Positions 5,923-13,311 of a stretch of DNA of 18,093 bases are shown here, piece by piece. Within the stretch, counting starts at the first letter, position 1; the number at the start of each line of letters is the position of its first letter. A model generated the notes under the pieces. That model was not told the DNA's origin. It saw only the letters and a list, made by a program, of their open reading frames with translations, and made no database searches. The position numbers were made by a program, and so were the translations under genes. Source of the stretch: Bacteroidota bacterium (GTDB lineage: Bacteria > Bacteroidota > Bacteroidia > Bacteroidales > Prolixibacteraceae); the NCBI GenBank assembly GCA_030691295.1, contig JAUYEQ010000094.1, positions 1 through 18,093 on the forward strand, in the 5' to 3' direction.

Positions 5923-7284
5923 TTATTTGAGTTTGTCTTGCTTCAACCGTTTCATACAATTCATCAGCGAGCGCGAAGTGTGGTAATTCCCTTTCCAGAT
6001 ATGAGATTTCATGGCCAGTTTTTCACCGGGTTCCTTGTCTGTTCCGTTTGAATACCAGTCGCCGTGCTCATGATCAATCAGGTAAGTATCGATGTACTCC
6101 CACTGCTTCAGGAACAGTGATTTGTAAGTGTGCGGATCGTCGGGAAAAAGTTCAGCCATGAGAAGCAATGAGTTTAATCCCTCAGCCTGCGCCCACCAGT
6201 TTTTGGTGTCTTTAACAATGGTTACCGTATCCTGACCTTTGAAATAATAACCGGCTTCATAAAATCCACCAACTGTTTTATCCCAGCCATTTTCGATGGA
6301 ATGATCGACCATTTTCTTTGCTTTTCGAAGGGTCAAAGTATCGTTTTCAAGCCCGGCAATTTCAGAAGCTTCCAGCATCAGAAAAGCGGTTTCAACATCG
6401 TGACCAAACGAAATATGATCGTGGTGCCAGTTCTCTTTCCTGACATCCTCAGCCGAATCGCGGTACGAAACCGGCGACAAGTCCTGGTTCAGGAACAATT
6501 GCAGATAACCTTTCGGATGAGTAATCTGGTCGCGCACCAGAGCCAGCATCATCAGCAAACGCTCTTTTACAAGCGGATCGGGCCAGACTCGGTACAATTC
6601 GGTGAATGCTTCGAGCAAATGAATGGAACCATTCTGATCTTTCGGCGGAACTCCCAGTAACCCATCCTTTAAGGGTGTTCCATCAGCTTCCAAAAACTGA
6701 AAATAACCGCCATGTTGAGGATCATAGCTGTACTGATCGAGCCAGAGAAATGCTTTTTTTGCCAGCGAAAGTGCAGAGGTATCGTTGGTTTGACGAGCAT
6801 ACGCAGCCAATCCGTAAATGGCAAATGCATTTCCGTAAGCCTCTTTGATGATCCGGTCAGCTTTCCCCGATTTCAACACATTTCCCTGCTGATCGACCAA
6901 AGTGAAAAATCCTCCAAGTTTTGAATCCCACATTTTATCTTTCAGGAATTGAACGCCGTGACCGGCCATCTTCAGGAAATAATCTTTTTCTTCAGGATAA
7001 AATCCGGCGACCGTCGAGCAGGTCCAAACATGGCGCGATTGGGTTACAATCATTTTATTCTGCTGACCTTTCAGTTCCCATTTGTAATCGAAATCGCTCA
7101 GAAATCCGCCGTAAACACTGTCGATGGTTCGCGGATACCAAACATCCAGAATTCCTTTGTTCAGGGCTTCCGACAGTTCATTGAAAATTTTCTGATCAGT
7201 CGGGTGATTAACTTTTTCAGGAGAAGAACAGGAAAACAAAAAAAGAAGAATTACGGTCCAAATGAATAAGGTTTTTGGGTTCAT
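5923..7284 (-). CDS. Lipoprotein of the N-acylglucosamine/cellobiose 2-epimerase (AGE) family
   Basis: The protein has 453 residues. It opens with a lipoprotein signal (TVILLFLFSC, lipobox Cys 19), so it is probably anchored at the cell envelope; most AGE enzymes are cytoplasmic. The rest is an (alpha/alpha)6 barrel. Residues matching the family's active-site histidines are visible: H222 (SIHLLE), H295 (FGHDVETA) and H435 (KGNYHTSR), with R84 in SRHVWT. WWAQAEGLN is a further family block. Members epimerise N-acetylglucosamine or the reducing glucose/mannose of cellobiose or mannobiose at C2. The motifs fit the cellobiose/mannobiose epimerase side slightly better, but the substrate is not decided. 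It follows the PorT-like gene after 12 bases, so it is the last gene of a three-gene unit. Confidence 0.85.
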   Translation of the reverse strand: MNPKTLFIWTVILLFLFSCSSPEKVNHPTDQKIFNELSEALNKGILDVWYPRTIDSVYGGFLSDFDYKWELKGQQNKMIVTQSRHVWTCSTVAGFYPEEKDYFLKMAGHGVQFLKDKMWDSKLGGFFTLVDQQGNVLKSGKADRIIKEAYGNAFAIYGLAAYARQTNDTSALSLAKKAFLWLDQYSYDPQHGGYFQFLEADGTPLKDGLLGVPPKDQNGSIHLLEAFTELYRVWPDPLVKERLLMMLALVRDQITHPKGYLQLFLNQDLSPVSYRDSAEDVRKENWHHDHISFGHDVETAFLMLEASEIAGLENDTLTLRKAKKMVDHSIENGWDKTVGGFYEAGYYFKGQDTVTIVKDTKNWWAQAEGLNSLLLMAELFPDDPHTYKSLFLKQWEYIDTYLIDHEHGDWYSNGTDKEPGEKLAMKSHIWKGNYHTSRSLMNCMKRLKQDKLK

Positions 7285-7296
7285 AAGTTGTTTGGT

Positions 7297-7911
7297 TTAG
7301 AAATCCAGCCGGTAAAGAACAGTTGTACTCAGCAAATTGTTGAACTGGTTGCTTTTCCAGTACCAGAGCGGATCACCCGGCTGCTCGCGGATCGGCAAAA
7401 GTGAATATGCTCCGCGAAGATCGACAAAAAGCCGATCGGTAAACTGAAACCGAAAACCCAGTATTCCCTCAAGATCAATTGCATTGAAAGGCCTTCGATC
7501 TTCCTCCGGAAATATACCATAGTCGTTGTATTCGTTACCGCTTAACAGGTATCCGGGAGAGAGTCCGACCAGAAACGATATTTTCTCGCTGGTTCGAATC
7601 CCGAGATAAAAAGGCATATCGACATAACTTAACCGCATGACGTATTTGATCTGGCCATTTGTCGCCAGCGAATCAATGTTCCGGCTGCCTTTTTGCATAA
7701 ATTTAAGCTCCATGCCGACGAAAACCATTCGCGAAACGTTGGTTTGTACATAACCTCCCAGCGCGATACCGGGTTTACGGTAGCCCTTGTATAAATCGCC
7801 GTCAACCTGCGATGCATTAAATCCGGCAATCACGCCACCTTCAAACTGCTGCGAAAAACCTACCAAACTGGTAATTGCAATCAACAAAAAAATAAGACAA
7901 AGCTTTTTCAT
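7297..7911 (-). CDS. PorT-like outer-membrane beta-barrel protein
   Basis: The protein has 204 residues. The signal peptide (MKKLCLIFLLIAITSLVGFSQ) is followed by alternating amphipathic strands typical of the PorT/OMP_b-brl_2 family: GGVIAGFNASQVDGD, GIALGGYVQT, VGMELKFMQKGS, YVDMPFYLGI, FLVGLSPGYLLSG, GFRFQFTDRLFVDLRGAYSL. It ends with an aromatic residue (LDF), as outer-membrane barrels usually do. It probably forms a small eight- to ten-stranded barrel in the outer membrane. Its start overlaps the sirtuin stop by ATGA, so translation is likely coupled. The function of this barrel is unknown. Confidence 0.8.
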   Translation of the reverse strand: MKKLCLIFLLIAITSLVGFSQQFEGGVIAGFNASQVDGDLYKGYRKPGIALGGYVQTNVSRMVFVGMELKFMQKGSRNIDSLATNGQIKYVMRLSYVDMPFYLGIRTSEKISFLVGLSPGYLLSGNEYNDYGIFPEEDRRPFNAIDLEGILGFRFQFTDRLFVDLRGAYSLLPIREQPGDPLWYWKSNQFNNLLSTTVLYRLDF

Positions 7912-8597
7912 GCCAGTGATTTTAATTGTTCTTTCAATACTTCAACTCCTTTTCCTGCCTTTTCCTGAATGTAGGTTACGTTGCGGATAAACACCGACGG
8001 ACGTTCAGGATCGATCACGAAAATAGGTGTACTTTTTTTTGCATAATTGACCAATCCTGCAGCCGGATACACGTTGAGCGAAGTGCCAATGACCACCAGA
8101 ATATCCGCCGATTCGACCAACGGAATGGCATCGTCCATTACCGGAACAGCCTCGCCAAACCAAACAATGTGCGGACGAAGCTGGCTTCCTTTGGCGCACT
8201 TCTGGCCAAATTTCAGTTCCCAGCCATCAATGTCGTAAATCAGCGATTCGTCCACCGAACTTCTGGCTTTTTTCAGTTCGCCGTGCAAATGTAAAACCTT
8301 CGAACTGCCCGCCTGCTCGTGCAGATCGTCTATATTCTGGGTGATAATCTGAACATCAAAATCCTTTTCCAGACCGACCAACCCAAGGTGACCGGCATTG
8401 GGCATACACTCGTAAAGTTGTTTGCGCCGGTCGTTGTAAAACTTCATCACCAACACCGGATTTCGCGCCCAGGCTTCGGGCGTGGCCACCTCGGTCACAT
8501 CATATTCTTCCCACAATCCGTCCATATCGCGGAATGTGCGAATGCCACTTTCCTGGCTCATTCCTGCACCTGAAAGTATTACAAGTTTTTTCTTCAT
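7908..8597 (-). CDS. cobB: NAD-dependent protein deacylase, class III-like sirtuin (CobB/SIRT5 type)
   Basis: The chosen start is ATG 8597, giving 229 residues; an open frame extends 27 codons upstream into the inverted repeat and would displace the Rossmann start. The motifs are GAGMSQESGIRTFR (10-23), TQNIDDLHE (86-94) and the catalytic HGE at H105. Y54 and R57 in FYNDR match the Tyr-x-x-Arg pair that lets SIRT5-like enzymes remove acidic acyl groups (succinyl, malonyl). Only one cysteine (QKC) lies where most sirtuins carry a four-Cys zinc site, so zinc is probably not bound. The GSQLRPHIVWFGE block is intact. The likely role is cytoplasmic lysine deacylation. The gene is first in a unit with the barrel and epimerase genes. 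Confidence 0.87.
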   Translation of the reverse strand: MKKKLVILSGAGMSQESGIRTFRDMDGLWEEYDVTEVATPEAWARNPVLVMKFYNDRRKQLYECMPNAGHLGLVGLEKDFDVQIITQNIDDLHEQAGSSKVLHLHGELKKARSSVDESLIYDIDGWELKFGQKCAKGSQLRPHIVWFGEAVPVMDDAIPLVESADILVVIGTSLNVYPAAGLVNYAKKSTPIFVIDPERPSVFIRNVTYIQEKAGKGVEVLKEQLKSLA

Positions 8598-8612
8598 CGA
8601 AATTATAAATTT

Positions 8613-8702
8613 CAAACTCACCCCGAAGTCCGCAAGCGGCCTTCCCCCCTCTCTTTTTAAAAGAGAGGGGGAGAGCATCGAAGATGCGACGGGGTGAGTT
8701 TG
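8613..8702. repeat. Nested inverted repeat with cloverleaf potential (REP/MITE-like)
   Basis: The outer arms CAAACTCACCCC (8613-8624) and GGGGTGAGTTTG (8691-8702) are perfectly complementary over 12 bp. Inside lie three further stem-loops: CCGC/GCGG near 8630-8639, a 13-bp perfect stem CCCCCTCTCTTTT/AAAAGAGAGGGGG (8645-8657, 8659-8671), and GCATC/GATGC (8675-8679, 8683-8687). The order of stems is that of a four-way junction. It sits 16 bases upstream of the sirtuin start, in the space shared with the metallophosphoesterase gene. Confidence 0.75.
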
Positions 8703-8728
8703 TTGTTACAAACAATATCTTTCTTTAA

Positions 8729-9640
8729 TTATGTACTTATTTCCCGGTCAGTCGCCCGTCTAAAACCGTCAATTACCAAGCTTCCATCTTTGTAAATATC
8801 CACAATCATGTAAGCATTGTTTTCAGGTCCATCGCCATCAACCACCGCATTTACCGAATAATAATGAATTCCGTTGATCAGATTGTACCTTTCCTCGTGT
8901 ACATGCCCCTGAAAAACACAAAGTACCCTACCCGACTGTTCCAGAATTCCTCTCACTTCAGCGGCATTCTGAACCGCTTGTTTTACATTTTTCGAATCGT
9001 CGAGCATCTGGTGAACAAAAACAATGACCGGAAGCTTGTTTGATTGCAGATCATCTTTCAGCCAATTAACCTGACTGGCCGAAATAAGCGCATCGTCCCA
9101 AGTGAAGTTCCCATGATCGTATTCTTTGCCTTCTGACGTAAAATTACCATCCAAAACCACAAAATGAATTCCTTTCGGGGCGAACGAATAATAGCTCTTT
9201 GTTGCCGCGATGCCAGTATTTTCAGCCCTTTCAAGAAACTGAAGCTTTGAAATACTGTCCATATCGTGGTTTCCCAAAACGTGGTAAGTCGGGCCATCAA
9301 ACTTTTGGAAAGCAGACTCAATTGTGGTCAGGTATTTCAAGGTATTTGCTTCGTTCGGTACTGCATCCTGATCTTTAAAATCACCCATTTCAATCGCAAA
9401 ATCAAGTTTTTCCTGATTCATCCGGTCAATACACTCCTGAACTTTGCCAAGCGACTGGCTATAAAAACGTTCACCTGCTGGTTCACGATCGGCATAATGG
9501 ACATCAGACAACATACCAAAACGAATCACGGGCTTGTTACCGCTTCCGGCAAATATGTCTGGAGAAATCAATATTCCGGCAACCGTGGTTCCGGCGATGC
9601 CAAGAAATTTTCGACGGGAAAGCATCCATGCATTAATCAT
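8729..9640 (-). CDS. Tat-exported metallophosphoesterase (ADPRM-like)
   Basis: The protein has 303 residues from ATG 9640; ATG 9625 (MLSRRKF) is equally possible. The N-terminus carries a twin-arginine signal, SRRKFLG, then a hydrophobic h-region (IAGTTVAGILI), so the folded enzyme is exported. Calcineurin-like metal-binding motifs follow in order: SDVHYAD (D46, H48), GDFKD (D87), GNHD (N124, H125), FVHQM and GHVHEE. DVHYADREPAGERFY and the closing tail resemble the Mn-dependent ADP-ribose/CDP-alcohol diphosphatases. The substrate is not provable from sequence. A Bacteroidota-type promoter lies just upstream. Confidence 0.83.
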   Translation of the reverse strand: MINAWMLSRRKFLGIAGTTVAGILISPDIFAGSGNKPVIRFGMLSDVHYADREPAGERFYSQSLGKVQECIDRMNQEKLDFAIEMGDFKDQDAVPNEANTLKYLTTIESAFQKFDGPTYHVLGNHDMDSISKLQFLERAENTGIAATKSYYSFAPKGIHFVVLDGNFTSEGKEYDHGNFTWDDALISASQVNWLKDDLQSNKLPVIVFVHQMLDDSKNVKQAVQNAAEVRGILEQSGRVLCVFQGHVHEERYNLINGIHYYSVNAVVDGDGPENNAYMIVDIYKDGSLVIDGFRRATDREIST

Positions 9641-9662
9641 ATCCAGGTAAAATTGGTTTTAC

Positions 9663-9670
9663 CAAAGATA
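9663..9670 (-). promoter_or_regulatory. -7 box for the metallophosphoesterase gene
   Basis: On the minus strand the bases read TATCTTTG, an exact match to TAnnTTTG. A TTTG that could be the -33 element lies 17 bases further upstream (9688-9691). The expected transcription start is about ten to twenty bases before the ATG at 9640. Confidence 0.5.
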
Positions 9671-9761
9671 AGAATAATACCTCCTGCCAAATTCCTAATT
9701 TGAGAAATGTTATCTTTTAAACTGCAAGAACAACGACGAGCCTTCGTCCGAAATATTTCAT

Positions 9762-9769
9762 TAAATTTG
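9762..9769 (+). promoter_or_regulatory. -7 box for the MNT/HEPN pair
   Basis: TAAATTTG matches TAnnTTTG and lies 19 bases before the ATG at 9789. I see no obvious -33 TTTG at normal spacing. Confidence 0.42.
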
Positions 9770-9788
9770 CTGAAAAGTATAAAATTCC

Positions 9789-10130
9789 ATGACAGGACTA
9801 AACTACATACCTTTAATCGTTGAGAAACTAAAACTTACAAAGCCGGAAAAGATAATTCTTTTTGGCTCCTATGCCTATGGCGCTCCAACGGATAGTAGTG
9901 ATCTGGATATTTTAGTGGTTACAAGCGACAAAACAATTCCTTCAAGTTTTGCTGAAAAAAGCAAAATCTACCTAAAAATATCTCGTGCTATTTCTGACAT
10001 CAAAAAAGTGTTTCCGGTTGATTTAATTGTACATACAAACGCAATGCATCAGAAATTCATTGAAAACAACAGTCTTTTTGCCCAGGAACTTCTCTTAAAA
10101 GGGAAAATACTTTATGAAAAAAACAACTAA
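9789..10130 (+). CDS. MNT-type nucleotidyltransferase (MntA-like antitoxin)
   Basis: The protein has 113 residues. The minimal nucleotidyltransferase signature is present: G26-S27 in FGSYAYGAP, then SDLDILV with D38 and D40, and a third acidic residue D78 in FPVDLIV. The family includes MntA antitoxins, which silence HEPN toxins by attaching AMP. The reading frame overlaps the downstream HEPN gene by 17 bases, the usual arrangement of this module, so the two form a coupled pair. The charged helical C-terminus fits the pairing surface. This is a toxin-antitoxin candidate by family and layout; activity is not shown. Confidence 0.85.
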   Translation: MTGLNYIPLIVEKLKLTKPEKIILFGSYAYGAPTDSSDLDILVVTSDKTIPSSFAEKSKIYLKISRAISDIKKVFPVDLIVHTNAMHQKFIENNSLFAQELLLKGKILYEKNN

Positions 10131-10503
10131 CGACTGGTTGCATAGCGCAGAAAGTGATCTTCAACTTATTCAAGAGATCATCTCAAGGGAAAACTTAACT
10201 CATCTGTCAGCTTTTCATGCACAACAAGCAATCGAAAAATCATTCAAAGCAATCATCGAAGAATTTGAATTAGGTTTCATAAAATCCCATTCTCTTGAGA
10301 TGCTTTATAGTAAAGTCAAGGGCAAAATTTTAGCCGAGATAAATCCGGATCTGCTTATTCTCCTTGACCAACTGTATATTGACGCCAGATATCCCGGTGA
10401 ATTGGGTTTGTTACCCGATGGCAAACCAACCGTCAAAGAAGCAGAAGAGTTCTATTCTTTGGGAAGCACAATATTTGAAGCAGCAAAATCAACTTGCAAT
10501 TAA
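10114..10503 (+). CDS. HEPN-domain protein (HepT-like toxin partner)
   Basis: The protein has 129 residues, all helical, and is the partner of the MNT gene it overlaps. The HEPN family blocks are AFHAQQAIEKSFKAII (33-48), KSHSLEML (H59) and YIDARYPGE (88-96). This set belongs to the PF05168-type HEPN group rather than the classic HepT, whose Rx4-6H RNase motif usually sits near the C-terminus. Here the only RxxxxH spacing is R25-x4-H30, which may be coincidental. RNase activity is therefore less certain than the pairing with the MNT protein. Confidence 0.82.
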   Translation: MKKTTNDWLHSAESDLQLIQEIISRENLTHLSAFHAQQAIEKSFKAIIEEFELGFIKSHSLEMLYSKVKGKILAEINPDLLILLDQLYIDARYPGELGLLPDGKPTVKEAEEFYSLGSTIFEAAKSTCN

Positions 10504-10553
10504 AAATTAAGGCAATGCCTTAAATACCAACAAATACAACCTTTTTCAACTCA

Positions 10554-11036
10554 ATGAGCAATCCATCCATACAAACACTTTCATTCATTTTCGATAACAA
10601 AACCGATCACATTCTTTTTCTGCAAATAGCTGAAGATGGCTCTTTGAAGCGAAAACATACTGGGCTAAAAGGTGAAATTGGTATAGCTGAAGATATGAAC
10701 GCAGCGGCCATCCGAAACATTCAGGAGTCGAGCGGTCTGATAGTTTCTGAGGCTGTTTTGCGCGGGGTGGTAAAAACAATTCAGGCTTCGACAGGCTCAG
10801 CCACCGTTTATTTGGTTTACGAATCGTCAAAATTTTCAGGAACATTGGAAAACAAAATTTCTGGACAACTGAAATGGGTGGATATCCTGAATATTTTTAA
10901 CCTGCAAATGGAAAGCCTGGTTCAGGAAATAATGCCCAACCTGCTCGATGGCGAAAGCTTCTTTGAAGGCTCTGTTCATCTGAACGAACAGGACGAGGTT
11001 GTAAATTCCAATATTCGGATTTGCAATACATTTTAA
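10554..11036 (+). CDS. Nudix-fold protein with degenerate Nudix box
   Basis: The protein has 160 residues. The Nudix-type pattern GX5EX7REUXEEXGU is partly present at 40-62: G40, E46, R54, I56, E58, G61, L62 are in place, but the first Glu of REU is N55 and the second Glu of EE is S59. These positions bind the catalytic metals, so hydrolase activity is probably weakened or lost. The C-terminal MESLVQEIMPNLLDGESFFEGSV part resembles MTH1-like 8-oxo-dGTP hydrolases (…LL…F…G.F.F). It may be a binding protein or a diverged hydrolase. It has a short spacer after the HEPN gene, and no obvious functional link to it. Confidence 0.65.
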   Translation: MSNPSIQTLSFIFDNKTDHILFLQIAEDGSLKRKHTGLKGEIGIAEDMNAAAIRNIQESSGLIVSEAVLRGVVKTIQASTGSATVYLVYESSKFSGTLENKISGQLKWVDILNIFNLQMESLVQEIMPNLLDGESFFEGSVHLNEQDEVVNSNIRICNTF

Positions 11037-11307
11037 GCGTATTCCCAAAGAACGTAACAAATAATAGAACGCGGATTTATGCTGATTTAGCGGATGGAAA
11101 GCGGATTTATATTCCAATAAATTGGAATGGATTCAAAAAAAGACAAATGGGATAATGGATGCTTGATATTTTAAAAGCTTTTCTTTTGAAAATCATCACG
11201 ACTTGTCGGGATTTTAATCAGTTTTAATCCGCCAAATCATATTTTATCCGCGTTCTATTTTTTGTTGTTTATTAAAGCTTATTCCCTTTCATACACATGT
11301 CGGACGA
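11037..11307. repeat. Intergenic element with long imperfect terminal inverted repeats (MITE-like)
   Basis: A 40-base arm at 11056-11095 and a 40-base arm at 11227-11266 are reverse complements at 33 of 40 positions by eye. Both carry the core ATAGAACGCGGAT and end in a TGATTT-GCGGAT motif. Between them lie an 8-bp palindrome ATTCCAAT-AA-ATTGGAAT (11111-11128) and AT-rich sequence with no ORF. The arrangement resembles a short non-autonomous element. I see no convincing target-site duplication. Confidence 0.55.
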
Positions 11308-11342
11308 TTGTCTCTTCATGCCCGATTCAAACTTAAAATTTT

Positions 11343-11350
11343 TACATTTG
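11343..11350 (+). promoter_or_regulatory. -7 box of dnaG
   Basis: TACATTTG matches TAnnTTTG and lies only five bases before the ATG at 11356, so the transcript would start at or very near the initiation codon. This is a leaderless or near-leaderless arrangement. No good -33 TTTG is visible. Confidence 0.55.
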
Positions 11351-11355
11351 CAGCT

Positions 11356-13305
11356 ATGATTGATCAATCAACCATCGAGCGAATATTAGATGCAGCAAAC
11401 ATTTCAGATGTTGTGTCGGAGTTTGTCACCCTCAAAAAACGGGGTGTCAACCAGCTCGGCCTTTGCCCGTTCCACAACGAAAAAACGCCTTCTTTTACCG
11501 TTTCGCCTGCCAAGGGAATTTTCAAATGTTTTGGCTGCGGAAAAGGTGGAAACTCGGTGAACTTTGTGATGGAACTGGAGCAACTCAGTTATCCGGATGC
11601 ATTGCGGTGGCTGGCAAAAAAGTTTCACATCGAGATTGAAGAAAAAGAGGAATCGCAGGAAGAAAAGCAACTGAAGGACGAGCGCGAAAGCATGATGATT
11701 GTTTCGGCATTCGCTCAAAAGTATTTCAGCCGTTTTTTACTGAAGGAGAATGAAGGCCGCACCATTGGCCTGAGTTACCTGCGCGAAAGGGGAATCCGCG
11801 ACGACATCATTACCAAATTCGAACTTGGATATTGCCCCGACGGGAAAGACCTTTTCACTCAGGCGGCCCAAAGGGAAGGTTACAAAATGAACTTTCTGGA
11901 GAAAACCGGACTGACCATCAAACGCGAAGAGTGGGTGCGCGACCGTTTCGGCGGACGGGTGATTTTTCCGGTTCACAATGTGGCGGGTCGTGTGATTGCC
12001 TTTGGCGGACGAACCCTGACCAACGACAAAAAAGTTGCCAAATACCTAAACTCGCCCGAGTCGGAAATTTACCACAAAGGCCGCACGCTTTATGGTATTT
12101 ATCAGGCAAAACGGGATATTACAAAACTCGATAAATGCTACCTGGTGGAAGGTTATACCGATGTTTTATCGTTTCATCAGGCCGGAATCGAAAATGTGGT
12201 GGCCTCGTCAGGAACATCTCTCACCATCGACCAAATCAGGCTGATCAGACGGTTTTCTCCCAACATTACCATTGTGTATGATGGCGATGATGCCGGAATA
12301 AAAGCATCACTTCGCGGAATCGACATGGTTTTGGAGGAAGGCATCAACGTAAAAGTATTGCCGTTACCGCGTGGCGAAGATCCCGATTCGTTCGCCCGCT
12401 CGATGAGTGCCGGCGAACTGACTGAATACATCAAAAACAATGAAACCGACTTTATAAAATTCAAGACTCAGCTTTTAATGGGTACAGTTGAAAACGATCC
12501 GGTTTCAAAAGCGCGACTGGTCAACGAAATTGTGCGGTCCATTTCTGTTATTCCGGATACCATTACCCGAACCATTTACATCAAGGAATGCAGCCGGTTG
12601 ATGGATGTTCAGGAAGCAGTTTTGTATTCTGAAATCAGGAAAATTCAGAACAAACAATCTGAAGACCATACCCGGAAGGAAATTCAGGAAATACAAATAC
12701 AGGCTTCAAAACCAGCCGCTCCGGTAACTCAAAAAAAAGTGGCCAATCATTTTGAAACCGAAGAACGTGAGATCATCCGTGTTCTTCTGAAATATTTCCA
12801 TCAGGAAGCATTCGATATTGAAAACGAGGAAACCCATGAAATGAAATCTTATACCGTGGGATATTATGTGTTATCAGAACTTAAGAGCGACGGACTTACT
12901 TCGGTAGATCCCAATTTCAGTTTCATTATAGCAACGCTGGAAGAAAATGTTGACAACAAAGATTTTGATCCGGTAAAATTTTTCACCCAGCATCCCAATA
13001 CTGAAATCAGTCAGTTCGCCAGCAACATCATGGCCGACAAATACGTCGAAAGCAAACGATGGAGCAAAGGCGGGGCTTTTATCGAAACAGAAAGTGAACT
13101 TTTGTATCTTTTGGTTCCGAAACTGGTTCAGGAATACAAATCGAAAAAAGTAAAATTGATGTTGAAAAAGCTCGAACAACAGATCAACGAAGCCAGTAAA
13201 AACAACGATACCGAAAAACTAATGGAATACATGGGCCAGCACATGAAACTGAAAGAAGTACTGAAAGATCTTTCGGCATTGCTTGGATTTAGAACAATCA
13301 GCTAA
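11356..13305 (+). CDS. dnaG: DNA primase DnaG
   Basis: The ATG at 11356 begins MIDQSTIERIL, the family's usual N-terminus; in-frame codons upstream are excluded because the -7 promoter lies inside them. The protein has 649 residues. The CHC2 zinc-binding domain has C37-P-F-H40 and C58-F-G-C61. The central TOPRIM core has E265 in LVEGYTDVL and the D309-G-D311-D312 acidic motif in YDGDDAG, which bind metals for RNA primer synthesis. The C-terminal helical domain (about 440-649) is the helicase-binding part and is poorly conserved, as is usual. It makes the RNA primers at the replication fork. Its next neighbour starts six bases later. Confidence 0.97.
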   Translation: MIDQSTIERILDAANISDVVSEFVTLKKRGVNQLGLCPFHNEKTPSFTVSPAKGIFKCFGCGKGGNSVNFVMELEQLSYPDALRWLAKKFHIEIEEKEESQEEKQLKDERESMMIVSAFAQKYFSRFLLKENEGRTIGLSYLRERGIRDDIITKFELGYCPDGKDLFTQAAQREGYKMNFLEKTGLTIKREEWVRDRFGGRVIFPVHNVAGRVIAFGGRTLTNDKKVAKYLNSPESEIYHKGRTLYGIYQAKRDITKLDKCYLVEGYTDVLSFHQAGIENVVASSGTSLTIDQIRLIRRFSPNITIVYDGDDAGIKASLRGIDMVLEEGINVKVLPLPRGEDPDSFARSMSAGELTEYIKNNETDFIKFKTQLLMGTVENDPVSKARLVNEIVRSISVIPDTITRTIYIKECSRLMDVQEAVLYSEIRKIQNKQSEDHTRKEIQEIQIQASKPAAPVTQKKVANHFETEEREIIRVLLKYFHQEAFDIENEETHEMKSYTVGYYVLSELKSDGLTSVDPNFSFIIATLEENVDNKDFDPVKFFTQHPNTEISQFASNIMADKYVESKRWSKGGAFIETESELLYLLVPKLVQEYKSKKVKLMLKKLEQQINEASKNNDTEKLMEYMGQHMKLKEVLKDLSALLGFRTIS

Positions 13306-13311
13306 GAAACT

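Noticed and set aside
10508..10524. TTAAGGCA-A-TGCCTTAA palindrome after the HEPN gene as terminator
   Set aside because: The loop is impossible as written, the stem shrinks to six pairs and no T-run follows.
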